DNA from: CBDBJR01 sp965206445
GTDB taxonomy: Bacteria; Pseudomonadota; Gammaproteobacteria; Arenicellales; Poriferihabitantaceae
Direction: 5' to 3'
Length of the DNA stretch: 64,000 nucleotides
NCBI GenBank assembly: GCA_965206445.1
Contig: CBDBJR010000002.1
Coordinates: 1,674,001-1,738,000, forward strand
Of the stretch, positions 42,387-51,747 are shown piece by piece (the first letter of the stretch is position 1; every line of letters starts with the position of its first letter). The translations under genes and the position numbers were made by a program. Under the pieces are notes generated by a model, which ran no database searches, had not been told where the DNA came from, and saw only the letters and a list, made by a program, of their open reading frames with translations.

Positions 42387-44414
42387 TCAGCTCGCCTGCG
42401 CCCGGATAAACTGCCCCTGCCGAATACGATTGATTTTGTCCCTGACCGTAGCGGCAGCCTCGAACTCCAGATTCCGCGCATGGACGTACATCTCTTTTTC
42501 CAGTGCTTTTAGCAGTTTGCCCAGCTCTTTCGGGGTTGCGTTGATATATTCCACCGATTCTTCCGCCACCTGCCGCGCCGGCAGGTTTTGCCATTCGGTA
42601 TCATTCGCCGTCACCCCGTCGATAATATCTCCGACCGGTTTGATGATCGATTGGGGTTGGATATTATGCGCCCGATTATACTGCCGTTGTTTTTGCCGCC
42701 GCCGTTCGGTTTCATCGATTGCCGCTTTTATCGACCGGGTTTCTACATCCGCATAGAGGATCACCCGGCCCTCGACATGACGCGCCGCGCGACCGATAGT
42801 CTGGATCAATGATCGGGTCGAGCGCAGGAATCCTTCTTTGTCGGCGTCCAGTATGGCCACGAGCGATACTTCGGGAAGATCCAGGCCTTCGCGCAGCAAA
42901 TTGATGCCGACCAGCACGTCAAACAACCCCTTGCGCAGGTCGCGGATAATCTCTACCCGCTCGACCGTGTCGATATCGGAATGCAGATAGCGCACGCGCA
43001 CCCCATGTTGGTGCAGGTATTCGGTCAGGTCTTCGGCCATCCGTTTGGTCAGCGTGGTCACCAGAACCCGCTGTTGCTGCTGTACGCGAACGGCAATCAT
43101 CGAGAGCAGATCATCAACCTGCGAATCGACCGGTCGGATTTCGATTTCCGGATCCACCAGCCCGGTGGGCCGCACCACCTGCTCGACCATCTGCGGGCAG
43201 CGCTGCGCTTCGTACTCCCCCGGAGTGGCGGAAACAAATATGCATTGCGGCATCAAATCTTCAAATTCATCAAACCGCAGCGGGCGATTGTCGATTGCCG
43301 AAGGCAGGCGAAAGCCGTACTCGACCAGCGTTTCTTTCCTCGACCGGTCGCCGCGGTACATCGCGCCAATCTGCGGAATCGTAGCATGGCTCTCATCGAT
43401 AAAAATCAGCGCATTGGCCGGCAGATAATCCATCAGCGTCGGCGGCGGCTGGCCGGCCTGACGACCGGACAGGTAGCGCGAATAATTTTCGATGCCGTTG
43501 CAATAACCCAGCTCAAACATCATCTCGAGGTCGTAGCGGGTGCGTTGCTCCAGCCGCTGGGCTTCCACCAGCTTGTCGCCGCCGCGCAACTCCGCCAGCC
43601 GCTGCTGCAACTCCAGCTTAATCTCGTCCTGGACCCCGATAATCGTTTCTCTGGGCGTGACGTAATGGCTTTTGGGATACACCGTGACCCGTTTCAGCGT
43701 CTCTTCGAGCGTACCGGTGAGCGGGTCAAAGCGGGAAATCGACTCGATTTCATCACCAAACAACGCAATGCGAATCGCCAACCGCTCCGATTCGGCGGGG
43801 TAAACATCGATCACATCCCCGCGCACTCTGAACGTACTGCGGCGCAGCTCCAGGTCATTGCGCGTATATTGCAGCTCGGCCAGCCGTTTTAGAATTTCTC
43901 GCTGCTCGATCCGATTGCCCTGCTTCAGATGCAGGATCATGTTGTGATAGGAAGCCGGGTCGCCCAGCCCGTAAATCGCCGATACGGTGGCGACAATAAT
44001 CACGTCCGGGCGCTCCAAAACGGCCTTGGTGGCGGATAGCCGCATTTGATCGATATGCTCGTTGATCGAGGCATCCTTTTCGATATACGTATCCGAGCTC
44101 GGCACATACGCTTCGGGCTGATAATAATCATAGTACGAAACGAAATACTCGACTGCATTTTGCGGGAAAAAGTCGCGCATTTCCGCATACAGTTGCGCCG
44201 CCAGCGTTTTGTTGTGCGCGAGGATTAACGCCGACCGGCCAGTCGTGGCAATGACATTCGCCATCGTAAAGGTCTTGCCCGAGCCGGTGACCCCGAGCAG
44301 CGTCTGAAACGCCTCACCGGCCGACAGGCCCTGAAGCAGGGCGTCAATTGCCTCGGGTTGATCACCGGCTGGGGAAAATCGACTTTTCAGTTGATAGGCG
44401 GCGCTCTGGTTCAT
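42387..44414 (-). CDS. uvrB: UvrABC excinuclease subunit B
   Basis: A 675-residue helicase-like damage verification factor. Walker A GVTGSGKTFTMAN, the beta-hairpin region (YYDYYQPEAYVPSSDTYIEKD), DESHAT, the later helicase motifs and a C-terminal UVR domain that binds UvrC (LLKALEKEMYVHARNLEFEAAATVRDKI) are present. Start MNQSAAYQLKS was chosen over an upstream ATG. It is followed without gap by a DNA methyltransferase, an unusual pairing. Confidence 0.97.
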   Translation of the reverse strand: MNQSAAYQLKSRFSPAGDQPEAIDALLQGLSAGEAFQTLLGVTGSGKTFTMANVIATTGRSALILAHNKTLAAQLYAEMRDFFPQNAVEYFVSYYDYYQPEAYVPSSDTYIEKDASINEHIDQMRLSATKAVLERPDVIIVATVSAIYGLGDPASYHNMILHLKQGNRIEQREILKRLAELQYTRNDLELRRSTFRVRGDVIDVYPAESERLAIRIALFGDEIESISRFDPLTGTLEETLKRVTVYPKSHYVTPRETIIGVQDEIKLELQQRLAELRGGDKLVEAQRLEQRTRYDLEMMFELGYCNGIENYSRYLSGRQAGQPPPTLMDYLPANALIFIDESHATIPQIGAMYRGDRSRKETLVEYGFRLPSAIDNRPLRFDEFEDLMPQCIFVSATPGEYEAQRCPQMVEQVVRPTGLVDPEIEIRPVDSQVDDLLSMIAVRVQQQQRVLVTTLTKRMAEDLTEYLHQHGVRVRYLHSDIDTVERVEIIRDLRKGLFDVLVGINLLREGLDLPEVSLVAILDADKEGFLRSTRSLIQTIGRAARHVEGRVILYADVETRSIKAAIDETERRRQKQRQYNRAHNIQPQSIIKPVGDIIDGVTANDTEWQNLPARQVAEESVEYINATPKELGKLLKALEKEMYVHARNLEFEAAATVRDKINRIRQGQFIRAQAS

Positions 44415-44578
44415 CGGATCATTGTAACCGAGATTGTGCATGCTGTCCCATAGCGGCCTCGAGATTAAAATCCGGCTTGTCTGTGTGATTTGGCACAGCC
44501 CGGCAACCCGCCCCGCCCGGATACTCGTATACCAATTAAAGCTGATCGCGCCCAGGCCAGGCCAGGCAAATCATCGTT

Positions 44579-45085
44579 ATGCGAGCACACGGATTTACAC
44601 TCATCGAAGCCATGGTTGTGCTGGCGATTATGGGTATATTGCTGGGCATGGCAATCCCGAGTTTCAATTGGCTGGTTATCGATACCGAGATGAGAACGGC
44701 AACCAATAGTATGCGTCGCAGCCTGAACCTGGCCAGAAAAGAAGCGGTCACGCGCTACCGGGATATCCGCATCTGTGCCAGCAGCGACGGCGAAAACTGT
44801 AATGAATCCGCCAATCTGGGCGTCGGCTGGATTGTCTACGCCGACCTGTCGCCCGACCCATACCGCACCTCCGCCGACCCGCTGATACAGGCACAACCGC
44901 CGTTGCCGAATGTCACGATAAAATATAACCAGGGCCTGCAGTTGCTCTTCAATCGACACGGCCGTTTCGGCCAGAATGGCTCGATTCATTTTTGCCCGAC
45001 CAATTCAGACAGCGCACCTAAACGGCTGGTCGTGATTCACTCGGGGCGGGTGCGGGAGACCGACGCCGGCGTCAACTGCACCTGA
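44579..45085 (+). CDS. GspH/FimT family type IV pseudopilin
   Basis: A 168-residue minor pilin. The prepilin signal HGFTLIEAMVVLAIMGILLGMAIPSF begins at residue 4, with cleavage expected after the Gly and Glu at +5. The rest is a soluble domain with paired cysteines (ICASSDGENC, HFCPTNS...VNCT). It stands alone: no other pilin, secretin or assembly gene is adjacent. It may belong to a type IV pilus encoded elsewhere, which would suit DNA uptake given comM. Confidence 0.85.
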   Translation: MRAHGFTLIEAMVVLAIMGILLGMAIPSFNWLVIDTEMRTATNSMRRSLNLARKEAVTRYRDIRICASSDGENCNESANLGVGWIVYADLSPDPYRTSADPLIQAQPPLPNVTIKYNQGLQLLFNRHGRFGQNGSIHFCPTNSDSAPKRLVVIHSGRVRETDAGVNCT

Positions 45086-45142
45086 CCTGCAACCGGGAGC
45101 ATAATCAGGAGATGAACAGGGCGATAAATTTGAACCGGAGTC

Positions 45143-45171
45143 TTGACTGAAGCCGACCGGGTAACTATCAT
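45143..45171 (+). promoter_or_regulatory. Sigma-70 promoter of tRNA-Asn
   Basis: TTGACT at 45143-45148 and TATCAT at 45166-45171 are separated by 17 bp, and the tRNA begins 15 bp after the -10 hexamer. Spacing and position fit a strong housekeeping promoter. Confidence 0.7.
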
Positions 45172-45186
45172 CTGTCACGAGCCCGT

Positions 45187-45262
45187 TCCCCGGTAGCTCA
45201 GTTGGTAGAGCAGGTGGCTGTTAACCACCTTGTCGGCAGTTCGAGTCTGTCCCGGGGAGCCA
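45187..45262 (+). tRNA. tRNA-Asn (anticodon GTT)
   Basis: A 76-nt gene with encoded CCA. Acceptor TCCCCGG pairs with CCGGGGA; anticodon arm GGTGG-CTGTTAA-CCACC (anticodon GTT); T-arm with AGTTCGAGTCT. It is well formed and lies between the pseudopilin gene and the end of truB (opposite strand). The following 118 bp to truB hold nothing I can identify. Confidence 0.97.
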
Positions 45263-45380
45263 TTATTTCCCGCCCCGATGCCGACTGTCGAGACAGCGCA
45301 GCGCTTCCCGACCGTGCTCAAACAGAGCCGATAGAAACGCCACCAACGGGTTGAATCGATTGCCACTGCACGCATCCGGT

Positions 45381-46289
45381 TCAAGGTTGCCGCATAAATA
45401 CCCGTCGGGGCGTCAACGTGTTATTTTCTCCCACCTCACCCAGCCCCAAAAACACCGCGGCAACGGTGTAAACGCGCACCCATCCGCACGCATTGTCCGA
45501 GGCCGCTTTAACGCATTGGCCGCGGCAGAAATACGCGGCGATATTTTCCGGCAGGTAAATCGGGGGATACGCGTCCAGGCCTTGCTCGATCGACAGCAAG
45601 TGCTGCTCGCGCTGACCGGCGGTCAGCGATTCAAGCTGCGCCAATGTAATCGATTGCGCAACGTCAAACTGCCCTACCCGGGTTCGCCGAAGCTGGGTGA
45701 CATGCGCACCACAGCCAAGCGCGGCGCCCAGATCGGTCGCCATGGCCCTGACATAAAAGCCTTTCGAGCAGGAAATGGCCACCTCCAAATCATGCGCCTG
45801 CCGGCCCAGCCATTGCAGATTGTATACCGTCACTTTGCGCGGCTGCCGTGTTACTTCGATTCCTTTCCGAGCCAGCTTATACAGCGGCTGACCGTTGCGT
45901 TTTATAGCAGAATACATCGGCGGCACCTGATCGATTTCCCCTTGAAACCGTTGCATCGCCTGCTCGATCTGCCGGTCGGTCACATCGACGTGGGATTCGG
46001 CAATAATGTCACCCTCCCGGTCGCCGGTGTCGGTTACCTGCCCCAGTCGGATGCGGACCCGGTAAGATTTATCGGTATCCAGAAACAGACCGCAGATTTT
46101 AGTGGCATCGCCAAAGCAAATCGGCAGCAAGCCGGTGGCAATCGGGTCGAGGCTGCCGGTATGGCCGGCTTTGCGCGCATCGAACAGGCGCCTGGCCTGC
46201 TGCAATGCGCGGTTCGAGGTTATCCCCTCCGGCTTGTCCAGCAGCAGCAGGCCGTTTATCGGCAAGCCGGATTGCCGACTAGGTTTCAC
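45381..46289 (-). CDS. truB: tRNA pseudouridine(55) synthase TruB
   Basis: A 302-residue pseudouridine synthase. The catalytic Asp is in KAGHTGSLDPIATGLLPI; KSYRVRIRLGQVTDTGDREGD and the C-terminal PUA-like domain are present. It makes psi55 in the T-loop of tRNAs. It starts 11 bp inside rbfA. It ends the operon here: rpsO and pnp, which usually follow, are absent. Confidence 0.95.
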   Translation of the reverse strand: MKPSRQSGLPINGLLLLDKPEGITSNRALQQARRLFDARKAGHTGSLDPIATGLLPICFGDATKICGLFLDTDKSYRVRIRLGQVTDTGDREGDIIAESHVDVTDRQIEQAMQRFQGEIDQVPPMYSAIKRNGQPLYKLARKGIEVTRQPRKVTVYNLQWLGRQAHDLEVAISCSKGFYVRAMATDLGAALGCGAHVTQLRRTRVGQFDVAQSITLAQLESLTAGQREQHLLSIEQGLDAYPPIYLPENIAAYFCRGQCVKAASDNACGWVRVYTVAAVFLGLGEVGENNTLTPRRVFMRQP

Positions 46290-46662
46290 TATTCGGGGGC
46301 GGCTGTCCGGGTTGGTTCAGCCGATCGATCAGGCGCGTCATTTTCACTCCATGTTGTATGCTGCTGTCATATTTGAACAATAGCCGGGGAGTAAGGCGCA
46401 GGTGAACCGATTGACTGAGAAGGCGGCGCAAAAATCCGGCCGCGTTGTTTAATTGGCGCTCAATCTCACGGCTTGCGGCGGTGCCGTCGACACTGGAAAC
46501 ATAGACCGTCGCCTGTCTGAGATCACGACTAACGGTGACATCGGTTATTGCAACCGAATTGATTCGACTGTCATTCAGATTACGGGCAATAATCAGCGCC
46601 AACTCACGCTGCAGCAAGGAGGCCACCCGCCGCGTCCTGTCTACCTCATCACAGGTCTTCAT
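46279..46662 (-). CDS. rbfA: Ribosome-binding factor A
   Basis: A 127-residue KH-fold factor for late 30S maturation. RVASLLQRELALIIARNLND and TDVTVSRDLRQATVYVSS are conserved, and the C-terminal part reads LTPRLLFKYDSSIQHGVKM. It lies 42 bp after infB and overlaps truB by 11 bp. Confidence 0.94.
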   Translation of the reverse strand: MKTCDEVDRTRRVASLLQRELALIIARNLNDSRINSVAITDVTVSRDLRQATVYVSSVDGTAASREIERQLNNAAGFLRRLLSQSVHLRLTPRLLFKYDSSIQHGVKMTRLIDRLNQPGQPPPNSET

Positions 46663-46704
46663 TGTGGTATGGCGAGCAATCAGACTATCGCTGATTGATG
46701 CCGG

Positions 46705-49221
46705 CTAGAGCTGCGCGGCAGTTTCGACCAACTGGAACACTTCGATCTGATCGCCGACTTTAATATCGTGATAGTTTTTAATCCCGATGCCGCATTCAAA
46801 GCCGTTTTTGACCTCCTGCACGTCGGCTTTAAACCGTCGCAGCGAGTCGATCGCGCCTTCAAAGATAACCACATTATCGCGCAGCACCCGCACCGGAAGG
46901 TGGCGTTTAACCGCGCCTTCGACCACATAGCAGCCGGCGATAGCGCCGATTTTGGGCGCGCGAAACACCTCGCGCACTTCGACCAGACCGACGTATTCTT
47001 CTTTGATCGTGGGCGACAACATCCCGGACAAAACCGCTGTGACCCGATCCGTCACGTCATAGATAATGCTATGGTAATACACCTCGATGCTTTCCGACTC
47101 GATCAGTTTTCGCGCTGCCGCGTCGGCGCGCACATTGAAACCGATGATCATCGCATCGGCAGCAATCGCCAGGTTGACATCGGACTCATTGATACCGCCG
47201 ACCATGCTATGCGCGATCTTGATGACCACCTCGTCTTTGGATAGATTTTCCAGCGCCTCGGTCAATGCCTCCACCGAGCCCTGTACATCCGCTTTTACGA
47301 CCAGATTCAACACGCGAATATCCCCCTGCTGCATCCGGTTAAACATGCTTTCCAGTTTCGTCTTCTGCTGTTTTGCCAGTTTAATCTCCTTGAATCTGCT
47401 CTGTCGATACAGCGCCACTTCACGCGCCTTGCGTTCATCGTTCACCACCAGCAAATCATCACCGGGTACCGGCACCCCGGTCAGCCCTTGAATTTCAACC
47501 GGCGTCGAAGGGTCGGCAGACGCAACCGACGTGCCGTGTTCATCCAACAGCACCCGAACACGACCGGTTTCCCGACCGGCCAAGACAATATCACCGATAT
47601 TCAACCGGCCCTGCTGAACCAGCACACTGGCAACCGGGCCGCGGCCTCTATCCAGTCGCGCTTCGATCACCAGGCCGGTCGCCGGACCGGTAAAGCGGGC
47701 TTTTAAATCGGCAATCTCGGCCTGCAGCAGCAGCGATTCGAGCAGCGTGTCAACCCCCTGACCGGTCAGAGCCGACACCTCCACCATCAGCACGTCGCCC
47801 CCCCAGTCTTCCGCGACGACGCTGTGATTGGTCAACTCTTGCTTCACTTTCTGCACGTCCGCCTGCTCTCGATCAATTTTATTGATGGCCACAATAATCG
47901 GCACCTGTGCGTCTTTCGCATGGCGAATCGCTTCAATCGTCTGCGGGCGCACGCCGTCGTCCGCCGCAACCACCAGAATAACCAGATCGGTCGCACTTGC
48001 CCCGCGCGCGCGCATAGCGGAAAACGCCGCATGGCCGGGCGTGTCCATAAAGCACACCTCACCCTGCGGCAGCGTCACCCGATAAGCGCCGATATGCTGG
48101 GTGATACCGCCGGCTTCACCGGCAGCCACCTTGGCCTTGCGCAGATAATCAAGCAATGACGTCTTGCCGTGGTCAACATGCCCCATGACGGTAACCACCG
48201 GCGATCTTGGCTGTTCCTCATAGTCCGCATCCTGAACTGCGGTCAGCATTGCCTCCGGGTCTTCTTCGACCGCCGCTTTGGCGGTATGCCCCATTTCCTC
48301 CACCAACAAAATGGCGGTATCCTGGTCGAGAATCTGATTGATCGTCACGATTGAGCCCATCGCCATCAGCGTTTTGATCACCTCTCCCGCTTTGATTGAC
48401 ATCGCTTGAGCCAGGTCACCGACCGTGATGGTTGTCGGGACGATCACATCGCGTTTAATCGGCTCGGTCGGTTTTGCAAACACATGCTGGTCGGTGCTGC
48501 TGGATGAAATTCTTCCCGATTTGCGCAGCGGTCGCCGCTTGGTGCGGTCGCGGCCACGACGGGCGTGCAGTTCCTTGCGCTTGGTTGTCGGCTCCGGCTT
48601 GCCTTTCTTGGCCTTTTTGGCCGCCTCCTGGTCGTCTTTCGACGGCGTAGCGGCGGGAGCAACCACACTCGGTGCGGTTTCTTTGACCTGCTTTTGCTCT
48701 ACCCTGGCCTGCTCGACATCCACTTTGGCCTGCTCTGCCCTGGCCTGCTCCGCCAGCCGCAATTCCTCGGCCTCCCGCAGCCGTCGTTCCTCCTCTTCCC
48801 GGCTGGCCGCCTCGGCCTCCACTTGCTCGCGCTGGCGTGCTTCTTCTTCCAGCGCCTGCTGCTCAGCCTGTTCCCTGCGCTCTTCTGCGGCTTGCAGCGC
48901 CGCGGCCGACTCGGCTTCGTGTACGCTGCGTTTGATGAACGTCCGTTTTTTGCGCGTCTCCACATGTACGGTCCGCGCGACGCCCATCTTATCGGTCTGT
49001 TTGATTTGCCCCGTGGTTTTGCGCTTCAGGGTGATTTTTCCTCGAGACTCACCCTTGTTTTCGCCTTTTTTCAGGAACTCAAACAACCGGCTTTTCTCAT
49101 CCTCCTTGAGCAGATCATCCGCCTGTTTGCCGATAACACCGGCGTGTTTGAGCTGCTCCAGCAGTTTTTCAACCGGGATCTTACTCTGCCGGGCAAAATT
49201 TTCTATCGTGACCTGAGACAT
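46705..49221 (-). CDS. infB: Translation initiation factor IF-2
   Basis: An 838-residue GTPase. An IF2_N domain at the start (VTIENFARQSKIPVEKLLEQLKHAG) is followed by a long Glu/Ala/Arg-rich linker (about 110-200), a second IF2_N region, then the G domain with GHVDHGKTSLL, DTPGHAAF and NKID, and C-terminal domains that bind fMet-tRNA. Internal starts giving shorter IF2 forms are plausible but cannot be shown. Confidence 0.97.
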   Translation of the reverse strand: MSQVTIENFARQSKIPVEKLLEQLKHAGVIGKQADDLLKEDEKSRLFEFLKKGENKGESRGKITLKRKTTGQIKQTDKMGVARTVHVETRKKRTFIKRSVHEAESAAALQAAEERREQAEQQALEEEARQREQVEAEAASREEEERRLREAEELRLAEQARAEQAKVDVEQARVEQKQVKETAPSVVAPAATPSKDDQEAAKKAKKGKPEPTTKRKELHARRGRDRTKRRPLRKSGRISSSSTDQHVFAKPTEPIKRDVIVPTTITVGDLAQAMSIKAGEVIKTLMAMGSIVTINQILDQDTAILLVEEMGHTAKAAVEEDPEAMLTAVQDADYEEQPRSPVVTVMGHVDHGKTSLLDYLRKAKVAAGEAGGITQHIGAYRVTLPQGEVCFMDTPGHAAFSAMRARGASATDLVILVVAADDGVRPQTIEAIRHAKDAQVPIIVAINKIDREQADVQKVKQELTNHSVVAEDWGGDVLMVEVSALTGQGVDTLLESLLLQAEIADLKARFTGPATGLVIEARLDRGRGPVASVLVQQGRLNIGDIVLAGRETGRVRVLLDEHGTSVASADPSTPVEIQGLTGVPVPGDDLLVVNDERKAREVALYRQSRFKEIKLAKQQKTKLESMFNRMQQGDIRVLNLVVKADVQGSVEALTEALENLSKDEVVIKIAHSMVGGINESDVNLAIAADAMIIGFNVRADAAARKLIESESIEVYYHSIIYDVTDRVTAVLSGMLSPTIKEEYVGLVEVREVFRAPKIGAIAGCYVVEGAVKRHLPVRVLRDNVVIFEGAIDSLRRFKADVQEVKNGFECGIGIKNYHDIKVGDQIEVFQLVETAAQL

Positions 49222-49269
49222 AGTGTTGTAGCGCCAAAAAACCTGTATCGGGAAAAATCGCCGGCCGAG

Positions 49270-50757
49270 CTATTCAAACCACGGGGCTCGTGCCGTCATG
49301 ATCAGCTCGCTGGCGCGAGCCGCGTCGATAGGTACGATTTCCAGCACTTCGTCAACCGCACACTCGGCCAGGTCTTCCATGCTTCTAACGCCGCTGGCCG
49401 CGAGCGTGCGCGCCGTGGCTTCATCCATGCCTTCGAGGCTAAGCAAATCCTCGGCCGGCTCTTGCTGTTCATGCGAGGCAACCGCGCTGGCCAACAGCGT
49501 ATCCTGTGCCCGGGCACGCAGCTCATCGACCAACTCCTCATCAAACTCTTCGATATCCAGAATTTCCTGTTTCGGCACATAGGCAATTTCTTCCAGCGAA
49601 TTAAAACCTTCCTGCGCCAGAATTGTAGCGACGTTCTCATCGATATCCAGCTGATGCATGAACCGTTCGACTACGACTTTTTGTTCGTTATCGAGTTTTT
49701 CCGATGCGTCCTTGTCGGTCATCAGATTCAATTCCCAGCCGGTCAATTCGGATGCCAGGCGCACGTTTTGACCACCGCGCCCAATCGCGCGGGGCAGCTT
49801 TTCTTCCGCCACCACGACATCCATGCTGCGCGTCTCCTCATCCACCAGAATCGATTCCACTTCCGCCGGCGCCAGCGCCTGAATGACAAATTCGACTATA
49901 TCCTCCGACCAGACAATAATATCCACCCGCTCGCCGGCAATTTCATTGGAAACGCTTTGCACCCTTGAACCGCGTATGCCGACACAGGCGCCCACCGGGT
50001 CAACATTTCTGTCATGGGTGCGCACCGAGATTTTTGCCCGCGCACCGGGGTCGCGCGCCGCGCCCATGATTTCGATAATATTCTCTCCCACCTCCGGCAC
50101 TTCCAGCTTGAACAACTCGATCAGAAACTGCGGCGACAGGCGCGTCAGAATCAACTGCGGCCCGCGCGCTTCGGTGTCGATTTCTTTTAACAGAGCGCGA
50201 ATACGATCGCCCGGGCGCAGGCCTTCTCGCGGAATCATCTCGGTTTTCGGCAGCAGCGCTTCAGCGTCGCCCAGATCGATAATCGCATTGCCGCGTTCAA
50301 GTCGCTTGACCGTGCCTGAAATCAAACTGCCGAAGCGGTCTTTGTACCGCTCCGCCACCTGATTGCGCTCCGCCTCACGGACTTTCTGCATGATCACCTG
50401 CTTGGCCGCCTGAGCGGCGATGCGGCCAAAATTGACCTGCTCCATCGGCTCTTCGATATGCTCGCCCACTTCGATCCCGAGGTGGGTCTTGCGCGCCTCG
50501 GAAAACAAGATTTGCCGGTCGGGGTTTTCTATTTCCTGATCATCCTCCACCACCTCCCAGAGGCGGTAGGTATCGTAATCACCGCTGTCCTGATGAATGC
50601 TGACCCGGGCCTCTATATCGCTGTTCGGGCTATGCCATTTGCGGGTGGCGGTGGCAAGTGCGGCTTCAATAGCGCTGAAAATAACCTGTTTATCGAGCTC
50701 CTTTTCTCTCGATACGACTTCCACCATCAATAAAATCTCATTCTTTGTAATTGCCAT
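49270..50757 (-). CDS. nusA: Transcription termination/antitermination factor NusA
   Basis: A 495-residue protein: N-terminal RNAP-binding domain, S1 domain (GSLISGTVKRLERGNAIIDLGDAEALLP), two KH domains (VGACVGIRGSRVQSVSNEIAGERVDII and RAIGRGGQNVRLASELTGWELNL), and two C-terminal acidic repeats as in gamma- and betaproteobacteria. It lies between rimP and infB. Confidence 0.97.
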   Translation of the reverse strand: MAITKNEILLMVEVVSREKELDKQVIFSAIEAALATATRKWHSPNSDIEARVSIHQDSGDYDTYRLWEVVEDDQEIENPDRQILFSEARKTHLGIEVGEHIEEPMEQVNFGRIAAQAAKQVIMQKVREAERNQVAERYKDRFGSLISGTVKRLERGNAIIDLGDAEALLPKTEMIPREGLRPGDRIRALLKEIDTEARGPQLILTRLSPQFLIELFKLEVPEVGENIIEIMGAARDPGARAKISVRTHDRNVDPVGACVGIRGSRVQSVSNEIAGERVDIIVWSEDIVEFVIQALAPAEVESILVDEETRSMDVVVAEEKLPRAIGRGGQNVRLASELTGWELNLMTDKDASEKLDNEQKVVVERFMHQLDIDENVATILAQEGFNSLEEIAYVPKQEILDIEEFDEELVDELRARAQDTLLASAVASHEQQEPAEDLLSLEGMDEATARTLAASGVRSMEDLAECAVDEVLEIVPIDAARASELIMTARAPWFE

Positions 50758-50808
50758 GTCGAGGTATTTTCGTCAAATTGTTTCAGGCACTGGTTCGATT
50801 ACCGGCCG

Positions 50809-51264
50809 TTAAAAAGCCGGTACAAGTCGAGCAGAATCAATATTATCATACGGCAGTGCATACACTTCACCCTCACATTCGACCACCACGCCCTCGGCAT
50901 TCGCCTCGAGCAGGCGGCCGGAAAACCGGCGCCTGCCAAGCACATGCGAGTGGGTCACCGCCCGCACGGAGCTGCCGACAAAGCGTTGAAAATGGGCCGG
51001 CTTGACCAGCGGGCGATCCACCCCCGGTGAAGACACCTCGAGCGAATACGCCGATGTAATCGGTTGTTCGACATCCAGCAGCGCACTCAGCCGCCGGCTG
51101 ACCGCAGTGCAATCGTCCAGCATGATGCCGCCGGGCGCATCGATATAAACCCGCAGCACCGCACCACCGGGCTGCGCCCCGGATTCAACCTGCACCAGCT
51201 CATAGCCCATCGATTCCAACGTGGGCTCAAACAGCATCCGGATGGATTGCAAATCCGCTATCAC
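50809..51264 (-). CDS. rimP: Ribosome maturation factor RimP
   Basis: A 151-residue two-domain protein that helps 30S assembly. GYELVQVESGAQPGGAVLRVYIDAPGGIMLDDCTAVSRRLSALLDVEQPI and YSLEVSSPGVDRPL are diagnostic. First gene of the operon; a terminator-like hairpin lies about 43 bp upstream of its start. Confidence 0.94.
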   Translation of the reverse strand: MIADLQSIRMLFEPTLESMGYELVQVESGAQPGGAVLRVYIDAPGGIMLDDCTAVSRRLSALLDVEQPITSAYSLEVSSPGVDRPLVKPAHFQRFVGSSVRAVTHSHVLGRRRFSGRLLEANAEGVVVECEGEVYALPYDNIDSARLVPAF

Positions 51265-51747
51265 GTGCTATCTCACAGGGCCGCCAGCCCACACATTATG
51301 CCGCCGAAAAACACAAAACCCCGCTTACAGCGAGGTCCTGGCCCATAAAAACATCTACCACCGCCCCTGCTACAGGAAAAGCGGTCAACCCGCCGGTCAA
51401 TTGCCTGCCCGGATATATCTATCCGAACCTGCCCGGCTGCCGGCAAGTCACATTTCACCGTTTCAACCACCAGCCTGCACTGCTTCAACGCGCAGGCAGT
51501 ATACGCGCACTATTGCCCGTTTTCAATCGCACAGCAGAAATAAACCGCCACTCGCCCGGATATTTGCCGTCCGGCCACCGGTCTGCATGCGATTCAAGTG
51601 CCGCCAGATTTTCCGAATCTTTCCGGGGAGCATCCGGCTCGATTAAAAAAAATCAGCGCCCTCGCCTGCGGCTGAAACGTTGTCGGGCGGCCGCGGCCAC
51701 TATACAATGGCCAGCCGGACAACCTGTTTTGAGGCGGCAAGCGCACG
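51265..51747. other. 483-bp gap upstream of rimP
   Basis: No convincing gene. In related bacteria tRNA-Leu and secG, or tRNA-fMet, occupy this place; I find no tRNA-like arms on either strand. The gap holds the rimP leader with a terminator-like hairpin, a small palindrome CGGATA-TATC-TATCCG at 51410-51425, two TTGACC hexamers on the minus strand without good -10 partners, and a short T/A tract near 51644. Open frames crossing it have no recognisable features and are treated as chance. Confidence 0.5.
51307..51335 (-). terminator. Terminator-like hairpin in the rimP-nusA-infB leader
   Basis: Read on the minus strand, CCTCGC-TGTAA-GCGGGG forms a six-pair stem (one T-G) followed by TTTTGTGTTTTT. 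It ends about 43 bp before rimP and would stop transcripts coming from upstream. With no gene upstream on this strand for over 400 bp, it probably acts as an attenuator of the NusA operon, as reported for the E. coli nusA leader. Confidence 0.5.

Noticed and set aside
44481..44498. Possible LexA (SOS) box CTGT...ACAG upstream of uvrB
   Set aside because: The half-sites are separated by 10 bases instead of the 8 of the gammaproteobacterial LexA box, and the centre is not AT-alternating.
51221..51646. 141-codon open frame in the rimP upstream gap
   Set aside because: Starts inside rimP antisense, lacks a ribosome-binding site, is rich in Pro/Arg/Ser and shows no recognisable motif.
51336..51747. 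tRNA-Leu or secG upstream of rimP, as in related genomes
   Set aside because: No acceptor, anticodon or T-loop sequence and no SecG-like hydrophobic frame could be found on either strand.
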